64,000 nucleotides of DNA, taken from NCBI GenBank assembly GCA_012744475.1, contig JAAYBV010000008.1, positions 62,001-126,000 of the forward strand. Direction: 5' to 3'. Below, piece by piece: positions 1-10,095 of this stretch. How positions within the stretch are numbered: position 1 is the first letter of the stretch; the number at the start of each line of letters is the position of its first letter. A program made the position numbers and the translations under genes. Under the pieces are notes generated by a model. The model made no database searches. It was not told where the DNA came from and saw only the letters and a program-made list of their open reading frames with translations. The stretch is from Phycisphaerae bacterium. GTDB lineage: Bacteria; Planctomycetota; Phycisphaerae; Sedimentisphaerales; Anaerobacaceae.

Positions 1-190
1 TGAATCGGAGAATCAACAGTCTTTCCTCGACCATCCTGCGCACCTGACTGAAACGCGATCGCTGTTCGGCCTATTACACACCAATGCACTGTGATTGGGT
101 ATGGAGATCTTCCGGCGGTTCGTCGTTTTCTTGCAAGCGACGGCTGGCGGATTGTCGGGCGGATGTTACAATCGCCGGGCTTGGAGCCCA

Positions 191-1441
191 ATGGAGATGA
201 CACGAGAGCACCCGACAGCCGATTCAACCCGGACCGCCCGGAGCTGGCCATTGTACGGCGCGGCTTTCGCCACTGCGCTGAGTTTGGGCATCTGCTGGAC
301 CGCCATGCCTTTCGTCCTGACCGCCATCGGCGGCGCCGAGACCCACGTGGGCTATGCGCTGGCGGGCAACAGCCTGGCATACATGGCGGCGCTGCTGATC
401 ACCGGCTCGTGGCTGGGACACCTGGATGTTCGTCGGGCGACGCGTCTGGCGACCATTGTGGCCTTGGTAGCCGCGGCCGCAATGGTGGCGGCGGTCTTTG
501 GCGCGGGCCGACAGGGCGAGGTCGCCGGGCCGGCCTGGATCTGGATGATCATCGCGGCTGGAGGGTTCGGCGGTGCGGCCATGGCGCTGTTCTGGCCCTT
601 CCTGATGAGCTGGGTCTCTGCCCGCTATGAGGGAGTCAGGCTGAATCGCCGACTCGGACGGTACAACGGTTCCTGGTCGAGCGGGGCCCTGGTCGGGCCG
701 ATCATCGGGGCCTGGCTGGTCGAGCGGAATCCGCTGTGGCCGATGGTCGCGGCGGTGGGGTGCTTCGCGCTGTCCTTGCTGCTGCTGGTACTGGCCCGCA
801 ACAATACGGGGCATACAGGCGAGGACGGACCGTCGGGTGCGCCGCCCGAGCCGATCCATGATCCGCGCGCGCTGATCGCCTATCGCTGGATGTCGCGAGT
901 CGCTCTGTTCTGCGCTTGGGCCTCGCAGGCGATCGTACGGTCGCAATTCGCACTGCTCTTCGTGGCTCTGGGCTATTCGGAGGCGCAGTTCGGCATCTAC
1001 TACGCGGTCTTTGCGCTGTGCAATTTCCTGTCGCTGACGGCGGCAGGCCGCTGGGCTTTCTGGCATTTCAGGCTCGCGCCGCTTCTGGCGGGCCAGATGG
1101 TGCTCATGGTTGCTCTGCTGATGATGATCTATGGGCGGACGCTGGGGGTCTTCGTGGTCTCGGCGATCGTGCTCGGCCTGCCGTTCGGGTTTGCCTACAG
1201 CAGCCACCTCTACTATGGCGTCTCGGCCAGCCGCAACCGCTCGACTCGCATGGTGATCCACGAAATCGTGATCTCCGTTGGCGTCATCACGGGCGCCGGA
1301 ACAGGCGGCCATCTGGCCAGGCACGTCGGCCCGTATGCGCCCTACTGGTTCGCCGTCGCGCTGATCGGCCTGGGCCTGGTTGTCCAGCTGGCAATCTATT
1401 TCGCCTGCCGCACACGGTTCCCGCGACCGGAGGCAGGATGA
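191..1441 (+). CDS. MFS transporter
   Basis: Long ORF with about 12 hydrophobic segments and MFS-like pattern; internal ATG at 191 has upstream GGAG and is preferred over 95. Confidence 0.8.
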   Translation: MEMTREHPTADSTRTARSWPLYGAAFATALSLGICWTAMPFVLTAIGGAETHVGYALAGNSLAYMAALLITGSWLGHLDVRRATRLATIVALVAAAAMVAAVFGAGRQGEVAGPAWIWMIIAAGGFGGAAMALFWPFLMSWVSARYEGVRLNRRLGRYNGSWSSGALVGPIIGAWLVERNPLWPMVAAVGCFALSLLLLVLARNNTGHTGEDGPSGAPPEPIHDPRALIAYRWMSRVALFCAWASQAIVRSQFALLFVALGYSEAQFGIYYAVFALCNFLSLTAAGRWAFWHFRLAPLLAGQMVLMVALLMMIYGRTLGVFVVSAIVLGLPFGFAYSSHLYYGVSASRNRSTRMVIHEIVISVGVITGAGTGGHLARHVGPYAPYWFAVALIGLGLVVQLAIYFACRTRFPRPEAG

Positions 1442-1636
1442 AGTCTCCCGGCAAAAAAAAAACGTCTCCCGCCCGGAAATTCCTTGCAAACCCCGTCTAC
1501 ATAGCTGTAGAATTCAGAAAATGAGACATAAAGGCGGGCAGAAGCATCTATTATAAAACTGTGGTCTGCTATCATATCATACGTTTCCATTCATAACCGC
1601 CTGCCTTTGTGACCCGGTGAGTTTCTCTGCTGCTCG

Positions 1637-1769
1637 GACGCTGCGCGTAGAGCGTCCTGACGCACGAGGTGCAACATGCGCGGAGAATCTCCAATTCGGT
1701 CACGTTTTGACGCCTGCATTGAGCGAGAGGGGGGCGGTCTGCGCAGAACGGGCATGGACCGGTGTCCAT
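1637..1769 (+). promoter_or_regulatory. Hairpin-containing 5' leader of the beta-helix protein gene
   Basis: GGACGCT/AGCGTCC (1636-1642/1651-1657), GCAC-GAG-GTGC, and ATGGAC-CGGT-GTCCAT (1754-1769) read directly upstream of CDS 1813. Confidence 0.35.
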
Positions 1770-1812
1770 ACGGCCTCATATCTTCATAGCATCATATTGA
1801 AAGGAGCGGAAC

Positions 1813-4800
1813 ATGGACAGGTTAGCGAGCAAGCGAATCATAGTGGCCGCGTGTGTCCTGATGACCGGGCTATGCGCGGCTGGGCAAGACCACACGATCC
1901 GGCCGGTTCCATTCAGAGTCGTCTACGCGGATGACGACGCCACCGGCGAAAACGATGGCACATCCTGGGCGGACGCGTTTGTGTATCTCCAGGACGCGCT
2001 GGCCGTGGCTGGAAGAGGCGACAGGGTTCGAGTGGCCCAAGGCTTGTACAAGCCTGACCAAGGTGTTGGTTTCTCTCCAGGAGATCGTGACGCGAGGTTT
2101 CTTCTGGTCAACGGTGTAACGCTGGCTGGAGGCTATGCCGGCCTGACGGGCACCGATCCCAACGAACGTGACATCGATCGCTACGAGACGATTCTCAGCG
2201 GAGACCTGGATGGAGACGACGGCCCTGATTTCTCCAACATGGACGACAACAGCCGAATCGTCGTCGCCTCTCTGAGCAGCGACGCGACGACTATCCTGGA
2301 TGGGTTCACGATCACGGGCGGTTGGGGGTATTCCGGTTCCGGCGTCACGTGTCTGGCCAGCGATCTTCGGATGGAGCGGTGCACGGTCGTCCATAACAAG
2401 ACCATGTCGAGCACCGGAAACGGCGCCGGGATGTACAGCTCCGGGGGTAGTCCTGTGCTGAAGGCCTGTGTATTCCGCAACAACTTCACGTGGGACAGCG
2501 GCGGGGGATTGTGGGGCAAGGATGGCGACCTCACGTTTGTAGACTGTCTGTTTGAGGGAAACAAGGCGGAGCACGACGGGGGTGGTGTGTGCTTTCGCAA
2601 CGGTGTCTTGAAGCTAGAACGCTGCACGTTTCGAGGCAATGAGGCGTTTGATGGAGGTGGGATGCACGCGGAACCCAGCGACGGGAGTACGTGCATCGAG
2701 TCCTTCTTCATCGAGAACACGGCTAACCGCAACAATCCCTTCGAAGGTTCGGGCGGCGGCGTGCTTATTGGTGGAGCGGGGTCTTCCATGGCCTTTCATC
2801 GATGTCTGTTCGAACGGAATTATGCACCCGAAGGGGGTGGCCTCAACCATACGTCCGGCGTTCTCAATCGCAATGTTCTTGCTCTGACCCGTTGTCTCTT
2901 CCGCGATAACAACGCCGGCCAAGGCGGCGCGCTAAGCACGAGACTGAGCAGCCTTCGAGCGACGGATTGTCTCTTCGAAAGCAATGTGGCCAGCGGGGAC
3001 GGCGGCGGTGCCGTCCACGTGCGCGATGGGATCGGCCGCGGCGATCCCGAACCCACGGGACCCGGGCCGGTGTTCACTCGCTGCCGGTTCGCCGGAAACA
3101 GGGCCTACAGTTCTCCCGGTGGAGGGCTCTACAATGACAACAGTTACACGACGTTAATGAACTGCCTTTTTGTGGGCAACGCCAGTTTCGATGGTGGCGC
3201 AGTATACAGCCGAGGGGCCAGTCCGACGCTGATGCATTGCACGCTGTCGCAGAATCGAGGCGGCTCCATCGGCGGATTGTCCGATGAGGCTGGTGGTGCG
3301 GTCCTGGACCACTGCATTGTCTGGGACAATGACGACGATGAGCTCTCCGGCGCCGTAGTGATCCACAGCAACGTAGACGGAGGCTGGCCGGGAGAGGGGA
3401 ACATTGACGTGGACCCGTGTTTTGCCTCTGTTGGCCACTGGCGTTCGGATTCGATATCGAGAGCCGCGACTTGGGTCGATGGCGATTACCATCTCAAGTC
3501 GCAGGCTGGACGCTGGGACCCGACCAGTGAGAGCTGGGTACGGGATGATGTGACCAGCCCATGCATCGATGCCGGCGATCCTCTCGTCCCGGTCGGCGAC
3601 GAACCTCTTCCCAATGGTGGCATCATCAACATCGGTGCTTACGGCGGTACGACCGAGGCCAGCAAGACTTACCTCGGGGGTGTCGTCTTCTATGTGGACG
3701 ATGATGCAAACGAGGCCGGGGACGGCCTGTCCTGGGCCACTGCTCTCACGCGCCTCCAGGACGCGTTGGCGGCTGCTTGGCCGGGCGATGAGATCCGCAT
3801 GGCACAGGGCATCTATATCCCGACCGACGACCCGCTGGACCGCGAGGCGAGCTTCGAATTGAAGGCCGGGACGACGATTCGAGGCGGATACGCCGGTTTG
3901 ATGGCAGCCGAACCGGACGCCTGGGACCCGAACGCCTTCGTGACCGTTCTCAGCGGCGACATCGATCGCAACGATGTCAGCGAAGATGCCACCTCGAAAC
4001 AGCGCAACAGCCTCAACGTCGTAAGGTGTGAAGGACTGGACAACCAGGCCGTTCTCGAGGGTGTTGTCGTCACGGCGGGATGTGCGAACGCGCCTCGCAG
4101 CCACTCTCGGCTCCAGGCCCAGGGCGGAGGCCTTTTCTGTCAGGGCGGGTGTTCGCCTCGCCTGACGGACTGCGTGTTCACCGACAACTACGCGGGCACT
4201 GGCGGCGCCGTCTGCCTGTTCCACACCGACGGCTCCGGCTCGGACGAGCCGTACGAGGGCAACCAGTGGCAGCCGGTGTTCACAAGGTGTGCCTTCCTTG
4301 GCAACCGCGCCTCGTGGGGCGGCGCCGTGTCCAACGGACGCCGATGGCGTCCGGTATTCGCCGGCTGTCTGTGGGAAGACAACGTCGCCGAGTACGATGG
4401 CGGCGCGATTGGGTCGCACATCAAGGCGGACTTGACGTTGCGCCATTGTGTGTTCCGGCGAAACGACGCCGGCGCGAAAGGCGGCGCCATCAGCGCACAC
4501 AGCGTCGGCAGAATCGAACTGGTCAACTGCCTGCTGGTGGCCAACACCGCGGCAGACGGAGGCGGCGCGATCGCCTACCCTGAGGGCAACTATGTCAACG
4601 AGCCACAGGTCCATCGCCTGGTGAACTGCACGTTCTACGGCAACGCCTCGCCGACTCTCGATCGTCCGCCCACCCTGGCGGTGATGGCCAAACCCGAGGA
4701 TTCATGGGTGCACCTGCCTGCCATGACGATTGCGAATTGCATTGTGTACGGTTCCGTCGCCGATTCCACCTCCGGCGTACCGGTTTCCTTCCGTCCTGGT

Positions 4801-5073
4801 CCTGTGCTTCCGGAGATCATCACCAGCATCTGCGAGCCGGGGCCTGATCCTCTGTTTGTTGATCCGTTTGGAGCCGATGGCGTGCTCGGCACCGAGGACG
4901 ATGACTTCCGTCTGGCGTCGGATTCCCCGGCAATCGACTCGGGATCGAACCAGACCGAGCCCCCGCTGCCTGCCTTCGACTTGGCCGGCAATTGGCGGGT
5001 GACCAATAGCATCGTGGACATGGGAGCCTACGAGTTCGCCGGCGAGATCGCGCCGCCCGGAACGGGCCGGTAG
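1813..5073 (+). CDS. Secreted right-handed beta-helix / polymorphic-outer-membrane-repeat-like protein with duplicated N-terminal module
   Basis: Signal peptide (MDRLASKRIIVAACVLMTGLCAAG), repeated GGGxxxxxxxxxxCxFxxNxAxxxGGA motifs, two copies of (F/Y)xVDDDAxxxxDGxSWAxAxxxLQDALA; AAAGGAG upstream. Confidence 0.9.
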   Translation: MDRLASKRIIVAACVLMTGLCAAGQDHTIRPVPFRVVYADDDATGENDGTSWADAFVYLQDALAVAGRGDRVRVAQGLYKPDQGVGFSPGDRDARFLLVNGVTLAGGYAGLTGTDPNERDIDRYETILSGDLDGDDGPDFSNMDDNSRIVVASLSSDATTILDGFTITGGWGYSGSGVTCLASDLRMERCTVVHNKTMSSTGNGAGMYSSGGSPVLKACVFRNNFTWDSGGGLWGKDGDLTFVDCLFEGNKAEHDGGGVCFRNGVLKLERCTFRGNEAFDGGGMHAEPSDGSTCIESFFIENTANRNNPFEGSGGGVLIGGAGSSMAFHRCLFERNYAPEGGGLNHTSGVLNRNVLALTRCLFRDNNAGQGGALSTRLSSLRATDCLFESNVASGDGGGAVHVRDGIGRGDPEPTGPGPVFTRCRFAGNRAYSSPGGGLYNDNSYTTLMNCLFVGNASFDGGAVYSRGASPTLMHCTLSQNRGGSIGGLSDEAGGAVLDHCIVWDNDDDELSGAVVIHSNVDGGWPGEGNIDVDPCFASVGHWRSDSISRAATWVDGDYHLKSQAGRWDPTSESWVRDDVTSPCIDAGDPLVPVGDEPLPNGGIINIGAYGGTTEASKTYLGGVVFYVDDDANEAGDGLSWATALTRLQDALAAAWPGDEIRMAQGIYIPTDDPLDREASFELKAGTTIRGGYAGLMAAEPDAWDPNAFVTVLSGDIDRNDVSEDATSKQRNSLNVVRCEGLDNQAVLEGVVVTAGCANAPRSHSRLQAQGGGLFCQGGCSPRLTDCVFTDNYAGTGGAVCLFHTDGSGSDEPYEGNQWQPVFTRCAFLGNRASWGGAVSNGRRWRPVFAGCLWEDNVAEYDGGAIGSHIKADLTLRHCVFRRNDAGAKGGAISAHSVGRIELVNCLLVANTAADGGGAIAYPEGNYVNEPQVHRLVNCTFYGNASPTLDRPPTLAVMAKPEDSWVHLPAMTIANCIVYGSVADSTSGVPVSFRPGPVLPEIITSICEPGPDPLFVDPFGADGVLGTEDDDFRLASDSPAIDSGSNQTEPPLPAFDLAGNWRVTNSIVDMGAYEFAGEIAPPGTGR

Positions 5074-5206
5074 CGACCGGCCTTTCTGACACACGGGTCG
5101 CCCACGGGCACGGCGCCTGCGAGAAGGCCCTTGAACGGCAAGGCTCAATTTGCGATAATTAACGGGGTGTGGTGTTTCGGGCTGCTTGCCGGCTTCGAGG
5201 GACTGC

Positions 5207-5397
5207 GCCCGGCTTGAAACCGGGCATCCGGACGAAGCGCTTGAGGGGCGCTTCCACAGGAAGGAGCTGCGTAAGCAGACGCACCCGTTGTTCTCTCCTG
5301 CGGAGGGGGAACCAGGGTGATATCCGCCGCGGCAGGGCGGCCATCCGGCCGCGAATCGCACGCAGCGGAGAGAAGGGCTCCGGCGTGTGCCGGGAGC
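5207..5397 (+). promoter_or_regulatory. Hairpin-rich 5' leader (candidate structured RNA) upstream of CDS 5434
   Basis: Successive inverted repeats: GCCCGG/CCGGGC, AAGCGC/GCGCTT, CTGC-GTAA-GCAG, CTCC/GGAG, CCGCC/GGCGG, GCTCCGGC/GCCGGGAGC. Confidence 0.4.
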
Positions 5398-5433
5398 GAC
5401 AGAAGTCTCAATCTTCTCTGAAGGAGGACAGCA

Positions 5434-8265
5434 ATGCTCACGCGATTGACGTTTCTGACCACGGTAATCCTGATGCTGGCATGCGGCTCGATGGCGCTCG
5501 GCGCGCAGCCCTTCCAGCAGGACACCGGCCCCGATGGAATCGTCTGCATGGAGGCGGAGAACTTCGATCTGAACACGCCCCGGCCGCCGCACACGTGGGA
5601 GTTGGTCTCGCGGACCTCGAACGACTTCGCTCCGGCGGACGGATTCAGCGGCGGCTTCGCGATGCAATCGACGCCGACCACGCTGGCCGGCGGTTCCGGC
5701 ATCACCAGCAACGTTGCCACGACCAGCCCCCAGTTGGACTACGTGGTCAAGTTTGTCAAAACCGGGACCTACTATGTCTGGATTCTCGGCTATGGCATGG
5801 ACGGCAATTCCGATTCCCTCCACACGGGCCTGGACGGAGAGGAGCCTGTGACCTCCGCGACGATGAGCGGCTTCAACGGCGTGTACAACTGGAGCAGCCA
5901 GATCATGAACGGCGGGCGTCCCACCATCGAGGTGAAGACCGCCGGCGATCATACGGTGAACGTCTGGATGCGGGAGGACGGCCTGACCGTCGACAAGATC
6001 CTGCTGACGACCAATGCGGATTACACGCCGACCGAACAGGGCCCGCCGGAAAGCCCGCGCGGGGCGCTGGTGGTTGCATCCGGCCCTTATCCGAGCGACG
6101 GTGCCGTCGACGTGCCGCGCGATGTCGTCTTGAGCTGGATGCCCAGCCCGCAGGCGGCGGCGCATGACGTGTATTTCGGCGCCGCGTTTGAAGATGTGAA
6201 CGCTGCTTCCCGGGCCAATCCGTTGGGTGTACTGCTCAGCCAGGCACAGGACGCCAACTTGTACGATCCCGAGGGCCTGCTGAGCTTCGGCCAGACCTAC
6301 TTCTGGCGCGTGGACGAGGTCAATGCACCGCCGGAAAGCACCATCTTCAGAGGGTCGGTCTGGAGCTTCACGGCCGAGCCTCTGGCCTACCCCGCGGAGA
6401 ATATCATCGCCACTGCGTCCAGTTCCGATGTCGGCTACGGTCCGGAGCACACCATCGACGGTTCCGGCCTCGATGCGGCCGATCTGCACTCGATCGATGC
6501 GGCGGACATGTGGCTGGCGACTTCCGACGGCATCTCCGGGGTCTGGATCCAGTACGAGTTCGACCGGGTGCTCAAGCTCTATGAACTCTGGGTATGGAAC
6601 TACAACGTCATGTTCGAGGCCGTGCTCGGGTACGGGCTCAAGGATGTCACTGTGGAGTACTCCCTCGACGGTGCGGAATGGACGGCTCTGGGGGATTTCG
6701 AGTTTGCCAAGGGAATCGCCAAGGCCGGCTATGCCCACAACACCGTGGTCGACTTGGCTGGCATCGCGGCCAAGTACGTCCGGCTCAACGTCAACGACAA
6801 CTGGGGCATGCTGACCCAGTACGGGCTCAGCGAGGTGCGATTCTACCACACGCCGGTGTATCCGCGCGAGCCTCGACCGGCCGATGGCGCTGCCGCCGTC
6901 GGGCCGGAAAGCGATCTGGCCTGGCGAACCGGCCGGGAAGCGGCTTTGCATGAGGTCTACTTCGGAACGGACCCGGAGGCGCTGGCTCTTGCCGGTTCCG
7001 TCGAGACGAGCCGTTACGACCCCGGCTCTCTGAATCTGGGCACGACCTACTACTGGCGGATCGCCGAGGTCAACGAGGCCGAGGCGGTGGGCTTGTGGGA
7101 AGGCGATCTGTGGAGCTTCGCTACGCAGGAGTACTTCCTCATCGAAGACTTCGAGAGCTACACCGACGATATCGATGCCGGCCTGGCGATCTTCGATACC
7201 TGGATCGACGGATGGGGCAATGACACCGGCTCGACCGTTGGCTATCTCGATGCGCCGTTTGCCGAGAAGACGATCGTCAACAGCGGTGGCCAGTCTATGC
7301 CTCTCCATTTCGACAATTCAGTCTCACCGTGGTACTCCGAGACCGAGCGCACCTTTGAGACGCTCCAGGATTGGACGGTCAACGGCGCCGATACCCTGGT
7401 CATCCATTTCCAGGGCCGGGCCGGACCATTTGCCGAACTGGCGTCGGGCCACATCGTCATGGGAGCGGCAGGCACCGACATCTGGAACACGACGGATGAG
7501 TTTCGCTTCGCGCATAAGCAGCTCAACGGAGACGGCGCTGTCATCGCACGCGTCGAGAATGTAGCCAACACCAACGCCTGGGCGAAGGCCGGCGTGATGG
7601 TTCGGGAGACGCTCGAGGCCGGCTCGACGTTCGCGGCGGTCTATGCGACGCCGGCCAATGGCTGCCGCTATCAGGCTCGTTTGACGACCGATGTGGCTGC
7701 CGTCAGTGACACCTCCGTCGCGACGGCCGAGCAGATCGCCATGACCATGCCGTACTGGGTCAAGATCGAACGCGTCGGCAATGCGTTCAACGGGTACTAC
7801 TCCGCCGACGGGCAGAGCTGGACTGCCATGTCGTGGAATCCACAAACGATCGCCATGGCCGCCAACGTCTACGTCGGTCTGGTGGTGACCAGTCATTCGG
7901 CGGGTGTCCTGACCAGTGGGGAGTTCTCCGACGTCGCCACGACCGGGAATGTCACCGGGCAGTGGCAGGCGGCCACGGTCGGTCCGGAGCAGCCCGAGGG
8001 CAATGCGGCGGACAGCCTGTATGTGGCTGTGAAGGACAGCAGCGGGAAGGTCCAAGCTGTGACCCACCCGGCCGGCGAGGCGGCAACATTCATGGGTGGC
8101 TGGAATCAGTGGCGCATCGCGTTCAGCGACCTGAGCGGGGTCAATCTGAGCCGGGTCGAGAAGATGTACATCGGCGTGGGCGATCGAATCGCGCCAAGCG
8201 CCGGCGGTTCCGGCTTGATCTACATCGACGACATTCGGTTCGGTCATCCGGCCGACGCGGAATGA
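5434..8265 (+). CDS. Secreted protein with carbohydrate-binding, discoidin (F5/8 type C)-like and fibronectin/LamG-like regions
   Basis: Signal peptide; 'AHDVYFGAAFEDVNAASR...YDPEGLLSFGQTYFWRVDEVN' module twice; discoidin-like 'KYVRLNVNDNWG..QYGLSEVRFY'; GAAGGAGG upstream of ATG. Confidence 0.8.
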   Translation: MLTRLTFLTTVILMLACGSMALGAQPFQQDTGPDGIVCMEAENFDLNTPRPPHTWELVSRTSNDFAPADGFSGGFAMQSTPTTLAGGSGITSNVATTSPQLDYVVKFVKTGTYYVWILGYGMDGNSDSLHTGLDGEEPVTSATMSGFNGVYNWSSQIMNGGRPTIEVKTAGDHTVNVWMREDGLTVDKILLTTNADYTPTEQGPPESPRGALVVASGPYPSDGAVDVPRDVVLSWMPSPQAAAHDVYFGAAFEDVNAASRANPLGVLLSQAQDANLYDPEGLLSFGQTYFWRVDEVNAPPESTIFRGSVWSFTAEPLAYPAENIIATASSSDVGYGPEHTIDGSGLDAADLHSIDAADMWLATSDGISGVWIQYEFDRVLKLYELWVWNYNVMFEAVLGYGLKDVTVEYSLDGAEWTALGDFEFAKGIAKAGYAHNTVVDLAGIAAKYVRLNVNDNWGMLTQYGLSEVRFYHTPVYPREPRPADGAAAVGPESDLAWRTGREAALHEVYFGTDPEALALAGSVETSRYDPGSLNLGTTYYWRIAEVNEAEAVGLWEGDLWSFATQEYFLIEDFESYTDDIDAGLAIFDTWIDGWGNDTGSTVGYLDAPFAEKTIVNSGGQSMPLHFDNSVSPWYSETERTFETLQDWTVNGADTLVIHFQGRAGPFAELASGHIVMGAAGTDIWNTTDEFRFAHKQLNGDGAVIARVENVANTNAWAKAGVMVRETLEAGSTFAAVYATPANGCRYQARLTTDVAAVSDTSVATAEQIAMTMPYWVKIERVGNAFNGYYSADGQSWTAMSWNPQTIAMAANVYVGLVVTSHSAGVLTSGEFSDVATTGNVTGQWQAATVGPEQPEGNAADSLYVAVKDSSGKVQAVTHPAGEAATFMGGWNQWRIAFSDLSGVNLSRVEKMYIGVGDRIAPSAGGSGLIYIDDIRFGHPADAE

Positions 8266-8314
8266 CGTCCCGATTCCGCCGTAACGGATCTCTTGGAAAA
8301 CGGGTGGTATCGAT

Positions 8315-8350
8315 GGGCGGATGCCTGTCGGCGCCGCCCGTTTTCTTTTT
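8315..8350 (+). terminator. Putative intrinsic terminator after CDS 5434-8265
   Basis: GGGCGG (8315-8320) / CCGCCC (8334-8339) followed by GTTTTCTTTTT; outer GAAAACGGG/CCCGTTTTC also pairs. Confidence 0.65.
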
Positions 8351-8571
8351 GGGGTTCGCGCCCCGAACAAATCCGCCGTGACATCGTATGGCGCATTTTA
8401 TCGTCGAGCGGGTGGTCCCCGCACGCAGGTCTGTAGGGTCGGCTCGGTGCGAAAATATTCGGGGTGTAAGTCTTGACGGCCAGGCGGTTTTTCGTCAACC
8501 TATGGGTTTTGTTTCTAAGGGGAGCCCTACTCCCCGAGGGCGGAATCGATGCCTGAGTTTTGGAGACAGAC

Positions 8572-9300
8572 ATGATAGAGGCCAAAGAACTTCGGCGGCG
8601 TTTCGGGCCGGTAGTGGCCGTGGACGGGATCTCGTTCCGCGCCGCGAAGGGGCAGGTGGTCGGTCTGCTCGGTCCCAATGGAGCGGGCAAGACCACCACG
8701 ATGCGCATGCTGACCTGTTACATCCGCCCCGATGGCGGCACCGCCAGTGTCTGCGGGCACGACGTCCTGAAAGATCCGGTCGGGGCGCGGCGGTCATTGG
8801 GGTATCTGGCCGAGAACTCTCCAGCCTATCCGGAGATGACGGTGGGGGGCTTCCTGAAGTTCATCTGCGACGTCCGCCAGATCAAGGGGCGCCGGCGCAA
8901 GGCGGCGCTCGATCGCGTCGTTCCCATGTGCTCGATCGAGTCGGTGTACCATCAGACGATTGAGACGCTGTCGAAGGGCTACAAACGGCGCGTGGGTCTG
9001 GCCCAGGCGCTGATTCATGATCCCGATGTGCTGATCCTCGACGAGCCGACCGACGGCCTCGACCCCAACCAGAAGCATGAGGTGCGGAAGCTGATCGGGG
9101 CCATGGCCAAGGACAAGTGCATCATCGTCTCGACGCACATTCTCGAAGAGGTCGATGCCGTCTGCTCCCGCGCGATCATCGTTGCGCGCGGCAAGATCCT
9201 CGTGGACTCGACGCCCAAGGAGTTGAAGGAGAAGCATCACGCCAGTCTCGACGAGGTTTTCCGCAAGATCACCAGCACCAGGGGCCTCGTGACGGTTTGA
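8572..9300 (+). CDS. ABC transporter ATP-binding protein (GldA-like)
   Basis: Walker A GPNGAGKTT, signature-like 'LSKGYKRRVGLAQALIHDPDVLILDEPTDGLDP', H-switch; GGAG upstream of ATG 8572. Confidence 0.93.
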   Translation: MIEAKELRRRFGPVVAVDGISFRAAKGQVVGLLGPNGAGKTTTMRMLTCYIRPDGGTASVCGHDVLKDPVGARRSLGYLAENSPAYPEMTVGGFLKFICDVRQIKGRRRKAALDRVVPMCSIESVYHQTIETLSKGYKRRVGLAQALIHDPDVLILDEPTDGLDPNQKHEVRKLIGAMAKDKCIIVSTHILEEVDAVCSRAIIVARGKILVDSTPKELKEKHHASLDEVFRKITSTRGLVTV

Positions 9301-9363
9301 CGCGGAATGAGGGATGGCTGCCAATAGTCATGGATCAGTAATCACTTGGAACTGGAGTGCCAC

Positions 9364-10095
9364 ATGAACAGTTTCTGGGCGGTATTCAAGAGGGAGCTGA
9401 AGAGCTACTTCACGACGCCTCTCGCCTACGTCTTTCTCGTCATCTTTCTGTTCTTCGCAGGCTATCTGACCTTCAAGGAAGGATTCTACGAGGCCCGCCA
9501 AGCCGACCTGAGGCCATTCTTCACGAACCTCCCGCTGCTGTTCGTGTTCATGGTTCCGTCGACCGCCATGCGGCTCTGGGCCGAGGAACGCAAGATCGGG
9601 TCCGTCGAGCTGTTGTTCACGCTGCCGGTGACGATCGTGCAGGCGGTGCTGGCGAAGTTCCTGGCCGCCTGGTTGTTCCTGGGGATCGCGCTGGCGCTGA
9701 CCTTCCCTCTGGTTGTAACCGTCTGCTATCTGGGCGATCCCGATATCGGATTGATCGTGACAGGTTATCTCGGCGCGTTCCTGATGGCGGGGGGCTTCCT
9801 GGCCATCGGCTGCTTCTTCTCGGCGCTGAGCAAGAACCAGGTGATTGCCTTCGTGCTCAGTGTGGTGGCCTGCGCGGTCCTGGTGTTCGCGGGTATGCCG
9901 ACGACGTTGAACTACGTCTCGACGTTTCTGCCGCCCGGCATGGTCTCAGCGGTTGAAGGGATGAGCTTTCAGGTGCACTTTGACTCGATGCAGAGGGGCA
10001 TCCTGCAATTCCAGGACATTGCCTATTTCATCTTGTTGATTGTGGGATGGGTCGCGGCCTGTGCGATCGTTTTGGATGAAAGGAAGGCCAGCTAA
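9364..10095 (+). CDS. ABC transporter permease (GldF-like)
   Basis: Six-helix membrane protein 'FKRELKSYFTTPLAYVFLVIFLFFAGYLTF' typical of ABC-2 GldF family; immediately downstream of ATPase. Confidence 0.88.
   Translation: MNSFWAVFKRELKSYFTTPLAYVFLVIFLFFAGYLTFKEGFYEARQADLRPFFTNLPLLFVFMVPSTAMRLWAEERKIGSVELLFTLPVTIVQAVLAKFLAAWLFLGIALALTFPLVVTVCYLGDPDIGLIVTGYLGAFLMAGGFLAIGCFFSALSKNQVIAFVLSVVACAVLVFAGMPTTLNYVSTFLPPGMVSAVEGMSFQVHFDSMQRGILQFQDIAYFILLIVGWVAACAIVLDERKAS

Noticed and set aside
3154-4614. 486-aa minus-strand ORF
   Set aside because: Antisense to the beta-helix gene.
5195-5405. Cobalamin or c-di-GMP riboswitch
   Set aside because: Hairpins are present but I could not find the conserved core motifs of either class.
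4702-7308. 868-aa minus-strand ORF
   Set aside because: Antisense to two well-supported secreted-protein genes and the intergenic leader; composition (R/H/G/D-rich, no domain) is typical of antisense frames in GC-rich DNA.
8519-8535. GGGGAG-CCCTA-CTCCCC hairpin before the ABC ATPase as a riboswitch or attenuator
   Set aside because: A single short hairpin without a poly-U tract; not enough support.
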